Positions 1-7,391 of a DNA stretch of 32,849 nt are shown piece after piece (the first letter of the stretch is position 1; the number at the start of each line of letters is the position of its first letter). The stretch comes from JBQTIQ01 sp052387955. GTDB lineage: Bacteria; Actinomycetota; Acidimicrobiia; Acidimicrobiales; JACDCH01. The notes beneath the pieces were generated by a model. That model made no database searches. It saw only the letters and a program-made list of their open reading frames with translations, and had not been told where the DNA came from. Where the stretch lies: NCBI GenBank assembly GCA_052387955.1, contig JBQTIQ010000069.1, positions 1 through 32,849 of the forward strand, written 5' to 3'. Position numbers and translations under genes: made by a program.

Positions 1-138
1 AACCTCGTCTTGCTCTGCCGACGGCACCACCACCGGATCCACCGACAACCCGGCTGGCACCTCAAGTTGCTGCCCGACAACACCCTCGAAGTCACCCGGC
101 CCGACGGCCACCACACCACCAGCCGCCAACCACCATGA
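1..138 (+). CDS. HNH endonuclease C-terminus (partial, 5' end outside window)
   Basis: The first 45 codons read in frame 1 to a TGA stop. They begin with NLVLLCRRHHHRIH, the end of an HNH nuclease fold in which the LCxxHH segment supplies the metal-binding histidine. The following WHLKLLPDNTLEVTRPDG strand is typical of the tail of actinobacterial DUF222/13E12-type HNH proteins, which are usually multicopy and often mobile-element associated. The N-terminal domain lies outside the window, so the DUF222 assignment is inferred from the tail alone. The gene reads toward the insertion sequence and ends about 380 bp before it. Confidence 0.75.
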   Translation, partial: NLVLLCRRHHHRIHRQPGWHLKLLPDNTLEVTRPDGHHTTSRQPP

Positions 139-514
139 CCCTGTACACGACACGGCCCGGCCCGGCCCCGAGCATGTAGCGGTGTCGCTTGCTGTCGTGC
201 GCCCGTGAGCGCCGGCAGTCGCCCTTTCCCATCCCGCGGCGGCACGCTTCCCTACCGGAGGTGTCAGTGCCGTACCTGCGTCTGACGCCAGCACCGTTCG
301 TGGCCGCGCTCGCCCGCCGGGAGCGGCGAGCGCTCGGTACCGATCTCGCCTCGTTCACGACGGCTGAGGGCCCACCAGCCAGGCGCGCCGGCGCTGTGCC
401 CGATCGGTGTTCGCACCCGCCAAGGAGAAGGGCGGTTGGCCGCGACGCCGCATCGAACTCCGCCAGGAGTCCGCAACCCGCGGAGTAGGCGTTCCTCCAA
501 GAGAACTCTGCCGC
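139..514. other. Intergenic stretch with no supportable gene
   Basis: About 375 bp lie between the HNH gene stop and the insertion sequence. Short open frames exist on both strands (for example 189-488 plus), but they are Arg/Pro/Ala-rich, lack a recognisable domain and have no convincing ribosome binding site. I see no tRNA cloverleaf, terminator with a T-tract, or repeat shared with the rest of the window. Confidence 0.5.
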
Positions 515-519
515 TTAGT

Positions 520-533
520 TACTTGCCCCTGAA
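520..533 (+). repeat. Left terminal inverted repeat of the IS
   Basis: TACTTGCCCCTGAA is exactly complementary to 2085-2098. It marks the transposase 3' side of the element. Confidence 0.85.
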
Positions 534-619
534 GAACCCTTCTGGCGGTTGAGCCGCGTGGCGCGGTGTCCTTCGGGGTCGCGTCGCCCGGATGCCCGGA
601 TACCCGGTTGGTCAGGAGA

Positions 620-1999
620 TCAGGCGATCAAGCCGGCGATCTTGATGAGGTTGTGGTTGAACACGCCGTGGCCGCACCAGGTCCGGGCTCCCTCGATGCC
701 GTCGATGCGGGTGCGGGTCCAGCCGAAGTCGCGCTTGAGGCAGCTGATTCGTCCTTCGCTTCCGGTCCGCCATTTCACGAGCCGCTGGAACGATCTTCGT
801 TGCTCGTGTGCTCGACGGACCGCGGAGGGTTTGCCCTTGGTGGGCAGCGCGACGGTGGTGACGCCGAGATCGTCGAGGTTGTGCTCGACGGTGGCCTCGC
901 CGTAGCCGCGGTCAGCGGTGACGGCGCGTGGCGGGCGACCCGCCCGTCGCTTAATCCGTTCGAGGGCCGGGGCGAGCATCGGCGCGTCGGGTGGGTTGCC
1001 GATCTCGACGTTGTGGTCCACGACGATGCCGTCTTCGTTGTCGACGACCTGGGCCTTGTACCCGAACTCGACGGGCTTGCCGAGGCCACCTTTGGCGATG
1101 GGCCGGGCGTCGGGATCGTGGAGCGACACGAGCCTCGTCGCACCTTCAGGGGTGGTCCCGGCGATGCGCTGGCGGGTCTGCGCCGCGATCCGAACGACAC
1201 GCTCGGCGGTTCGCTCCAGGGCATCGACGAGGGCGCGGGTCCGGCCCGACGCTGCAGCGCCGGCCTGGCGGAGCGCTCGTCGGGCATTGCGGACCACCGC
1301 TCGGGCCTCGGCGGCGGCATGTTCGGCGATGCGGGCCATGTCCCGGTTGATCGCCTTGACGTCGTCTCTGGCCTGGTCGGTCCGGCGCCGCAAGTTCGCG
1401 CCGATCGAGCGAGCTCGAGCATGAACGGTGCGGGCCCGGTCGCGGGTCTTGGTCCTCGATGCCAGCCCGGCCGCCTTGACCTGTCGGATCGACTTGGCCA
1501 TCCGAGCCACGCCCTTGGCCAGCAGCCCCGAGTCCGTCGGGTACGCGACGTTGGCTTCGACGACGGTGGTGTCCGCCCGGACCTTGTTGGTCTTGAGGAC
1601 CTTCGCCTCGACGGCCTTAGCCAGCAACGCCTCGTTCAGCCCGTCGACCGCGCTCGAACCGCACCGGGTCGTGATCTTCATCAGCGTCGTCGGGTGCGGC
1701 GTCGACACACCGAGGGGGATGCGAGCGAAACGCTGCCAGGAGATCGAGTCGGCGACCTCCCGGCACAACGGTTCGAACCCGAGCCGGTAGCGGTACTTCA
1801 AGAACATCAACCGCAGGTACGTCTCGATCGGGATCGACGGCCGCCCCAACGACGCATGGAAGTGCGCCCGGAACGGCTCGAAGAACACCGGATCATCGAG
1901 CAGCCGATCGACCGCCTCGAGCTCAGCAGGCAACCGCAGGCACAACTCGGGAAGGAGCGCATCCCACAACGTGGGCTGCGCGTTTACCGTTCTCAGCAC
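620..1999 (-). CDS. DDE transposase of the IS (459 aa)
   Basis: The 459-residue protein cuts and rejoins the element's ends. The N-terminus (about 40-115: FLKYRYRLGFEPLCREVADS, then PHPTTLMK) is the DUF772-type transposase domain. An RNase H-like catalytic core follows, with a plausible triad of Asp143 (RADTTVVEA), Asp363 (TADRGYGE) and Glu415 (GSEGRISCLKRDFGW). The middle (about 165-290) is Arg/Ala-rich and helical. Length is full and there is no internal stop, so the gene looks functional. It reads away from murA. I would file it with IS5/IS1182-like or ISNCY-type transposases; the exact family needs a database comparison. Confidence 0.88.
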   Translation of the reverse strand: MLRTVNAQPTLWDALLPELCLRLPAELEAVDRLLDDPVFFEPFRAHFHASLGRPSIPIETYLRLMFLKYRYRLGFEPLCREVADSISWQRFARIPLGVSTPHPTTLMKITTRCGSSAVDGLNEALLAKAVEAKVLKTNKVRADTTVVEANVAYPTDSGLLAKGVARMAKSIRQVKAAGLASRTKTRDRARTVHARARSIGANLRRRTDQARDDVKAINRDMARIAEHAAAEARAVVRNARRALRQAGAAASGRTRALVDALERTAERVVRIAAQTRQRIAGTTPEGATRLVSLHDPDARPIAKGGLGKPVEFGYKAQVVDNEDGIVVDHNVEIGNPPDAPMLAPALERIKRRAGRPPRAVTADRGYGEATVEHNLDDLGVTTVALPTKGKPSAVRRAHEQRRSFQRLVKWRTGSEGRISCLKRDFGWTRTRIDGIEGARTWCGHGVFNHNLIKIAGLIA

Positions 2000-2084
2000 G
2001 ATGGCCTCGATCCGTACTAGTCCTACGGGTCGAGGTCATCGTCTCCCATCCGCCGCCAAAACGCGAGCACCTACCTCCGACTAT

Positions 2085-2098
2085 TTCAGGGGCAAGTA
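2085..2098 (-). repeat. Right terminal inverted repeat of the IS
   Basis: TTCAGGGGCAAGTA is the reverse complement of 520-533. It lies two bases before the murA stop codon at 2100-2102. Confidence 0.85.
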
Positions 2099-2099
2099 G

Positions 2100-3353
2100 C
2101 TAGTCCAGGCGTTCGACGTCAGCGCCGGCGGCGCGGAGCTTGTCGACCAGGCCCTCGTAGCCGCGGTCGACGTGGTCGGCGTCGAAGATCTCGGTGAGGC
2201 CGTCGGCGGCGAGGCCGGCGATGACCAGGGCGGCGCCGGCCCGGATGTCCGGGGCGCGCACCGGGCATCCCGAGAGGCGGGGGCGGCCCCGGACGACGGC
2301 GTGGTGAGCGTCGGTGCGGATGTCGGCGCCCATGCGGATCAGCTCGTCGACGTAGCGGAACCGGCCCCGGAAGATGTTCTCGGTGACGATGCCCACGCCG
2401 TCAGCGACGGCCAGCATGGCCACGAGCAGCGGGAGGTAGTCGGTGGCGATGCCGGGATAGGGCAGGGTGGCCACGTCGACGGCCCGCATCCGGCCGGTAG
2501 CCATGGCCCAGATGCCGTCGACGGTGGGCGAGATGCGCATACCCATCTCGCCCAGCTTCTCGGCCAACAGGTCGATGTGGTCATGGCGGGCACCGACGAG
2601 CTCGAGCTCGCCGCCGACGACACCGAGCGCGGCCAGGTACGTCGCCGCTTCCACCCGGTCGGGCACCACGGTGTGCTCGACGGCGGCGAGCTCCTCGACG
2701 CCTTCGACCCGGATGGTCGACGAGCCGGCGCCGTACACCTGTGCCCCCATGCGGTTCAGGAAGGCGGCCAGGTCGGAGATCTCCGGCTCGCGCGCCGCGT
2801 TGTCGATGATCGTCGTGCCCTTGGCCAGTACCGCCGCCATCAGGGCGTTCTCGGTGGCGCCGACGCTGGGGTACTCGAGCAGGATGCGGTCGCCGACGAG
2901 GCCGTCGGTGGTGGCCTCGATGTAGCCGTGGGCGGCCCCGAAGCGGGCGCCGAGCTGTTCGAGGCCCCGGAGGTGCATGTCGATGGGGCGGGGGCCGAAG
3001 TCGTCGCCGCCCGGCACCGCCACCCTCGCCCGGCCTTCACGGGCCAGCAGGGGGCCGAGCACGACGATGGAGGCCCGCATCCGTTCGACCAGCGCGTAGG
3101 GGGCCTCGGGGATGACGGTGGCCGGCCGGTCGATGGTGAGCTCGTGGGCGGCGGTGCGTTCGACCGCCATACCCATCGACCGCAGCAGCTCGCTCATGCA
3201 GCCCACGTCGGAGATGGCGGGGACGTTACGGAGCACGAACCGGCCCTCGGCCAGGACGGTCGCCGCCATCAGCTTGAGGACCGAGTTCTTGGCCCCGCTG
3301 ATGGGCACCGGTCCCGACAACGGACCGCTCGGGCGTACCAGGATCCGGGCCAT
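2100..3353 (-). CDS. murA: UDP-N-acetylglucosamine 1-carboxyvinyltransferase MurA
   Basis: MurA catalyses the first committed step of peptidoglycan synthesis, transfer of enolpyruvate from PEP to UDP-GlcNAc in the cytoplasm. The 418 residues match the family length. The substrate-binding lysine is in SGAKNSVLKLMAA (Lys22). The catalytic loop reads VAVPGGDDFGPRPIDMH (111-127), with Asp117 where E. coli MurA has Cys115. Such Asp-type enzymes (as in Mycobacterium tuberculosis) are not alkylated by fosfomycin. I chose the ATG at 3353 because AGGATAGG lies about five bases upstream; the track-type GTG at 3359 would have no spacing. The TAG stop lies in the IS target site, but the C-terminus (GYEGLVDKLRAAGADVERLD) looks complete. 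Confidence 0.96.
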   Translation of the reverse strand: MARILVRPSGPLSGPVPISGAKNSVLKLMAATVLAEGRFVLRNVPAISDVGCMSELLRSMGMAVERTAAHELTIDRPATVIPEAPYALVERMRASIVVLGPLLAREGRARVAVPGGDDFGPRPIDMHLRGLEQLGARFGAAHGYIEATTDGLVGDRILLEYPSVGATENALMAAVLAKGTTIIDNAAREPEISDLAAFLNRMGAQVYGAGSSTIRVEGVEELAAVEHTVVPDRVEAATYLAALGVVGGELELVGARHDHIDLLAEKLGEMGMRISPTVDGIWAMATGRMRAVDVATLPYPGIATDYLPLLVAMLAVADGVGIVTENIFRGRFRYVDELIRMGADIRTDAHHAVVRGRPRLSGCPVRAPDIRAGAALVIAGLAADGLTEIFDADHVDRGYEGLVDKLRAAGADVERLD

Positions 3354-3376
3354 GCCCACCTATCCTGCCCGACGGC

Positions 3377-5026
3377 GTGCGCACGGTCATCCACCACTCC
3401 GTCGACGACGACGGGCTCCGCCTGCTGCGCACGCCCCGTGACGACGTCATGGTCGAACGGGTCGCCGCCGGCGACCGGTTCGTGCTCGAACGAGGACCGT
3501 TCCGCCACTACGAGCGAGACCTCACGATCGCACCCGGGGACGTTGCCCCGACGGCCGAGACGGGCGGGGTAAGCCCTCACCAGGTGACCGAGACGATCCG
3601 CTGGAGGCTGGCCATCCCCGTCTTCGCCTGGGTGTTCGTCCTGCCGGTGCGCCGGGCCCTGCGCCGGCGCCCCGAGCCCGGCCACCGGCCGGTGTGGGCG
3701 CCCCCCGATGTGCTCGATGCCCGAGCCGCCACCGTGCTCGGCCTGATGTGCGCCGCCAGCCTGGTGGCCGGCTACCTCAGCACCCTGGTCAGCCAGACGA
3801 TCACGTTCGCGGCCGACGAGTTCTCGGGTGCCAACCGGGGCGCGAGCCAGGGGGCGACGCTCGCCGTCATCCGTCTCGGCGTGGCCATCACGCTGGTCGC
3901 CGGCGTGCTCGCCGACCGGCGGGGCCGACGGCGATGGCTGATCGGCTGCGCCACCGCCGGGGTGGCCTTCGCCGCGGCCGGGGCCGCGGCGCCGAGCATG
4001 GCGTGGCTGGGGACGTCCCAGATCCTCTCCCGGGGCTTCGGGGGCGCGCTGGGCGTGCTCATCGTGATCGTGGCCGCCGAGGAAATGCCCAAGGGATCGC
4101 GGGCCTACGCGCTCGGGCTGTTGGCCATGTCGACCGCGCTCGGCGCCGGCATGTGCCTGTGGGCGCTGCCCCTGGCCGACCTCGGGGAGCGGGGCTGGCG
4201 CCTGGTGTACCTGGTGCCGCTGGTGTACCTCCCGCTGATCGCCTTCATCGCCCGGCGCCTGCCCGAGACCCGGCGGTTCGTGCGTGCCCACGTTCAGGTC
4301 AAGCTGGCGGGACATGGCCGGCGGCTGGGGCTCCTGGCCGCCACCGGCCTGCTGATCAACCTGTTCGTGGCGCCGGCCAGCCAGCTCCAGAACGAATACC
4401 TGCGGACCGACCGGGGCTTCTCCGCCTCCCGCATCACCCTGTTCACGATCCTCACCGCCGCCCCCGGAGGGCTCGGCATCCTGATCGGGGGCCGGGCGGC
4501 GGACGTGCGCGGCCGGCGCCGGGCGGCGGTGATCGGCCTCGCCGGCGGGGCCACCCTGAGCGCCCTGCAGTTCGCCAGCTCCGGCCTCACGATGTGGACG
4601 GTGACGCTGACGGGGGTGATGGTCGCCGCCTACGGGGCACCGGCACTCCAGGTGTTCCAGCCCGAGTTCTTCCCCACCGCGCTGCGGGGCCGGGCCGCCG
4701 GGCTGGTCCAGGTGGCAGCCCTGGCGGGCAGCGCGGTCGGGCTGGTCGGCGCCGGCATCCTGGTCGACCGGTGGGGCAGCTTCGCCGGGCCGATGATGCT
4801 GCTCGCCATCGGCCCGGTGATCGCCGCCGTCATCATCCACCGAGGCTTCCCGGAAACGGCCCGCCTCGAGTTGGAGGAGCTCAACCCCGAAGACGCCGCG
4901 CCCCCTCCGCTGGCGTCGCCGCCGGCCGGGGCGGTGCCGGAGCCGGCGGTCACCGGTGTCCGGGCCCCTACAGGGCCAGGACCCAGTCCCGGACGGTCTC
5001 GGCTACGTGGGCGTCGTGGCGCTTGA
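3377..5026 (+). CDS. MFS transporter with ~70-residue cytosolic N-terminal extension
   Basis: This 549-residue major facilitator superfamily permease has about twelve hydrophobic segments from residue 115 to 495. MFS motif A appears after TM2 (GVLADRRGRRRW) and again in the C-terminal half (GGRAADVRGRRR). Residues 1-70 (HHSVDDDGLRLLRTPRDD... HYERDLTIAPGD) are hydrophilic and ordered-looking, unlike a normal short MFS leader, then a helix at 75-92 precedes the core. The GTG start at 3377 is only 23 bp from the divergent murA ATG; the next in-frame ATG (3449) would remove part of the extension. The last 59 bp overlap the convergent hydrolase gene. The substrate cannot be told from sequence. Confidence 0.85.
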   Translation: MRTVIHHSVDDDGLRLLRTPRDDVMVERVAAGDRFVLERGPFRHYERDLTIAPGDVAPTAETGGVSPHQVTETIRWRLAIPVFAWVFVLPVRRALRRRPEPGHRPVWAPPDVLDARAATVLGLMCAASLVAGYLSTLVSQTITFAADEFSGANRGASQGATLAVIRLGVAITLVAGVLADRRGRRRWLIGCATAGVAFAAAGAAAPSMAWLGTSQILSRGFGGALGVLIVIVAAEEMPKGSRAYALGLLAMSTALGAGMCLWALPLADLGERGWRLVYLVPLVYLPLIAFIARRLPETRRFVRAHVQVKLAGHGRRLGLLAATGLLINLFVAPASQLQNEYLRTDRGFSASRITLFTILTAAPGGLGILIGGRAADVRGRRRAAVIGLAGGATLSALQFASSGLTMWTVTLTGVMVAAYGAPALQVFQPEFFPTALRGRAAGLVQVAALAGSAVGLVGAGILVDRWGSFAGPMMLLAIGPVIAAVIIHRGFPETARLELEELNPEDAAPPPLASPPAGAVPEPAVTGVRAPTGPGPSPGRSRLRGRRGA

Positions 5027-5531
5027 AGTCGTGGCCGCCGCCTTCGACCCATACGTGGGTCACCGGGCCGACGATGGTGGCGGTGTGGGAGGTGAGCTCG
5101 TCAGGTGAGCCGAAGGGGTCCTTGGTACCGCTGACGAACAGGCAGGGCACGGCGAGATGGGCGAACTGCTCGACCCGGAGCCGGTCGGGCCTGCCCGGTG
5201 GGTGCAACGGATAGCTGATCAGCACCAGGGCGGCGGCAGGGAGGCCCTCGGCCACCGCCATCGAGCAGATCCGCCCCCCCATCGACCGGCCCCCGAGGGC
5301 GAGCTCCTCCGGCGCCACCCGGGCCCGGGCCACCAGGACGGTGGCCTCCTCGCGCACGCAGGCGATCAGCTTGGGGGCACGGTCGGGCGCCTTGCGGCCC
5401 TCACGACGGTAGGGGAAGTCGATGCGCTCGACCGGCAGCGGCGCCACCGCGTCCTCGATGGCCCGCAACGCGGGATGGTCACGGTCGCTGCCCGCCCCCG
5501 GCGTCAGCAAGAAGGCTCCCGGTGGCGTCAT
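4968..5531 (-). CDS. Alpha/beta hydrolase (KANL3/Tex30, dienelactone hydrolase-like), 187 aa
   Basis: This small cytosolic alpha/beta hydrolase has a full catalytic triad: the nucleophile elbow GGRSMGGR (Ser83), Asp138 in SGTKDPFG, and His167 in GGGHDFK. The N-terminal FLLTPGAGSDRDHP strand supplies the oxyanion hole and is typical of the KANL3/Tex30 group. The substrate is unknown. The ATG start (5531) lies on the edge of the 92-bp repeat and has no Shine-Dalgarno sequence, but the conserved N-terminus leaves no room for a later start. Its 3' end overlaps the convergent MFS gene. Confidence 0.85.
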   Translation of the reverse strand: MTPPGAFLLTPGAGSDRDHPALRAIEDAVAPLPVERIDFPYRREGRKAPDRAPKLIACVREEATVLVARARVAPEELALGGRSMGGRICSMAVAEGLPAAALVLISYPLHPPGRPDRLRVEQFAHLAVPCLFVSGTKDPFGSPDELTSHTATIVGPVTHVWVEGGGHDFKRHDAHVAETVRDWVLAL

Positions 5532-5707
5532 GTTGGCGCGGGGGCTGCGCCCCCGGGCCCCATCACCGGCCCGCTCGCCGGCGCTCGCACGCCCGAGATG
5601 CCCCCGCTCCGCTCGGGCGTCGTGTTGGCGCGGGGGCTACGCCCCCGCGCCCCATCACCGGCTCGCTCGCTGGCGCTCGCACGCCCGGGTTGCCCTCGCT
5701 TCGCTCG
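5524..5707. repeat. Two tandem copies of a 92-bp GC-rich hairpin repeat
   Basis: Copy 1 (5524-5615) begins GGCGTCATGTTGGCGCGG and copy 2 (5616-5707) begins GGCGTCGTGTTGGCGCGG; the units are nearly identical over most of their length. Each starts with a perfect 7-bp stem CGGGGGC/GCCCCCG around a TGC or TAC loop, followed by CCCCATCACCGG and GCGCTCGCACGCCCG. The pair fills almost the whole gap between the J-domain gene stop (5709) and the hydrolase start (5531). The hairpins could end or attenuate transcription, though they lack a T-tract. The core recurs at the right end of the window. Confidence 0.85.
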
Positions 5708-5708
5708 G

Positions 5709-6413
5709 TCATCGGTCGAGGAGGATTCGGCGTGCCTCCGTGAGCTCGGCGATCCGCTCGGCGGCGCCGGCGCTCTCGCCCCCGTGGTCGGGATGGGCTT
5801 CGCGCAGCAGCTCACGGAACCGACGTTGGACCTCGGCGACTTCGAGCTCGGAGCCGTTGACGGCCAGGTCGAGTACCGAAAGCGCCCAGCCGGTCGGGTC
5901 GGCGTAGGCCGCCACCGACAGGGCCGGGACCCCGTCGCGCCCGGCCAGGTGCGTGAACAGACGCCGGTCGACGACGCCCCGCCAGCGCAGGCCCTTGCGC
6001 AGCGCGGCGTAGGCCCGGGGACGGGCCGGCGCCGGGAACCGGGCGGCGGCGTACACCGCCGCCAGCGTCATCTGCAGCGGTGAGGCGTGGCCGTCGACGT
6101 CGAGCTCGACCTCCTCACCGCCGGCGAGGAGACGGCCCGAGGAGCGGGCCAGCCCGTGACGATCGACCTGGTAACGGTGGCGTAGACGGGGCTGCACCAC
6201 CCGGAGGCCGTGCTCGCACTCGTCCATGAGGCCGAGGACGCCGGCGAGGTCGTCGCGGTCGAGGTCCTCGGCACCGACCGCCACCAGCGCGCCGAGCAGC
6301 AAGGGGCCGAACCCCGGCTCCGGCTCGGTGGGCAGCTCGCAGAAGCCCAGGGCGAGGCGGCGGGTGGGCGCGAACGGCCGGTTGTGGAAGACCTCGAGCT
6401 CCGCCAGGATCAC
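5709..6413 (-). CDS. J-domain (DnaJ-like) protein, 234 aa
   Basis: The C-terminus carries a J domain with the HPD motif at residues 207-209 (REAHPDHGG), the element that stimulates Hsp70 ATPase activity. A DNA-K partner role is inferred from that motif. Residues 1-165 are not recognised: they contain a long mixed alpha/beta region starting ILAELEVFHNRPFAPTRRLALGF. The J domain is at the C-terminus rather than the N-terminus, and there is no Gly/Phe region or zinc finger, so this is a type III J protein and not the housekeeping DnaJ. The start is GTG at 6413. Confidence 0.8.
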   Translation of the reverse strand: MILAELEVFHNRPFAPTRRLALGFCELPTEPEPGFGPLLLGALVAVGAEDLDRDDLAGVLGLMDECEHGLRVVQPRLRHRYQVDRHGLARSSGRLLAGGEEVELDVDGHASPLQMTLAAVYAAARFPAPARPRAYAALRKGLRWRGVVDRRLFTHLAGRDGVPALSVAAYADPTGWALSVLDLAVNGSELEVAEVQRRFRELLREAHPDHGGESAGAAERIAELTEARRILLDR

Positions 6414-6545
6414 ATCCCGAAGTTAGCTAGCCGCGCTCAGCTTCCCTGCATCCGAGGACGCGCCTCTCGTCACCTCGTCGGTCATCCCGGCAGGAGCCCG
6501 TACTCGTACTCGCCCCGGCCGCGATCGATGCTCTTGGCGTCTCCG

Positions 6546-7391
6546 CTACACGTACTGACGGAGGGTCGTGCGCAGCGTCGTCGCCTGCTCGATGATGGTG
6601 TCGTCGTCGGCCTCGCCCTCGAGGGCCTGGCGCAGGCTGGTCGAGCCGGTGACGATGTCCTTCCACGCCGTCGGGGCGAAGCCGTAGGGCAGGGGCAGCG
6701 ATTCGGCCATCCGGGCGGCGTCGACCATCGACAGGACGCCTTCGTGGTCGAGGGGGTCGTGCATCAGCCGGTCGGCGGCCACGAACAGGTCGGACAGCAC
6801 GTCCTGGGGATCGAGGCCCTCGACCGCGGCGAGGCGGGCCTCGGCCTGCAACTCGGCCTCCTCCAACGCCCTGTGCTCGGGGTCCTCGGTGTCCTCGGCG
6901 GCGCCGCCGCTCTCGATGGCGTCGATCAGGTTGTCGACGTTGTCCTCGTCGTGCTCGAGCACGACCAGGTCGCCTCGCGCGTCCCAGGCGTGTTCGATGC
7001 CGGCCAGGGTGAGGGCGTCGACCAGGGCGGCGAGGCGCAGGTCGTCCCAGTCGCTGAGGTCGTAGGCCACCTGCTCGGCGCCACTGGACAGGAATGCCTC
7101 CTCGTCGGCCTCGTCGATCAGACGGTCGGCCTCGTCCTCGTCGTCGCCCCGCACGACCAGCGAGTCGCCGTCCCAGGCGTGGGCGACGCCGGCGGCCCAG
7201 AACCGCTCGTCGAGGGCGAGCCGGCCGATGGGTTCGAGCTCGTCGAAGTCGTAGGCGATCTGGTCCTCGTCGCCTCCGCCCAGCCCGTCGAGGGACATCG
7301 GCCGGCGGTCGGACAACGGCACCCGGCAATCGGCGCACTCCAACGCGCCAGCCTGGTATTCGCTGCCGCACAGCAGGCACCAGCGACTCAT
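6546..7391 (-). CDS. Zinc-ribbon protein with duplicated DUF2007-like domain, 281 aa
   Basis: The N-terminus is a rubredoxin-like zinc ribbon with four cysteines (Cys5, Cys8, Cys19, Cys22: WCLLCGSEY... LECADC). Two homologous segments follow, about 45-96 and 108-160, each with AYD(F/L)..(W/D).. and a GxxHAWD.. core, then LVVR/LVVLEHDEDEAD/NVDNLID. The fold resembles small alpha/beta modules such as DUF2007; that is a weak inference. The rest (170-281) is acidic and helical. The ATG at 7391 is preceded by GGAGG at good spacing and overlaps the S9 peptidase stop (ATGA), so the two are translationally coupled. Function unknown. Confidence 0.8.
   Translation of the reverse strand: MSRWCLLCGSEYQAGALECADCRVPLSDRRPMSLDGLGGGDEDQIAYDFDELEPIGRLALDERFWAAGVAHAWDGDSLVVRGDDEDEADRLIDEADEEAFLSSGAEQVAYDLSDWDDLRLAALVDALTLAGIEHAWDARGDLVVLEHDEDNVDNLIDAIESGGAAEDTEDPEHRALEEAELQAEARLAAVEGLDPQDVLSDLFVAADRLMHDPLDHEGVLSMVDAARMAESLPLPYGFAPTAWKDIVTGSTSLRQALEGEADDDTIIEQATTLRTTLRQYV

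Larger units (their letters stand above)
519..2099. mobile_element. Complete insertion sequence, IS5-like (IS1182/ISNCY-type transposase)
   Basis: A 14-bp perfect terminal inverted repeat bounds the element: TACTTGCCCCTGAA at 520-533 and its reverse complement at 2085-2098. One further base on each side (519 and 2099) is non-complementary. The flanks are TTAG (515-518) and CTAG (2100-2103). They share TAG and fit a YTAR-like target with a short duplication. The element is about 1.58 kb, carries one intact transposase gene on the minus strand and no passenger gene. Intact ends and an open transposase suggest recent or still possible activity. The family label is from protein similarity recalled, not from a search. 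Confidence 0.85.

Noticed and set aside
566..2020. 484-codon plus-strand frame over the IS
   Set aside because: It is antisense to the transposase, whose DDE residues and full length are clear.
3269..4840. 523-codon minus-strand frame
   Set aside because: It is antisense to the MFS gene and consists of Gly/Gln/His/Pro-rich sequence without a domain.
6414..6545. Possible tRNA or small RNA in the gap between the J-domain and zinc-ribbon genes
   Set aside because: I could not form a cloverleaf or a strong terminator hairpin, so nothing is annotated there.
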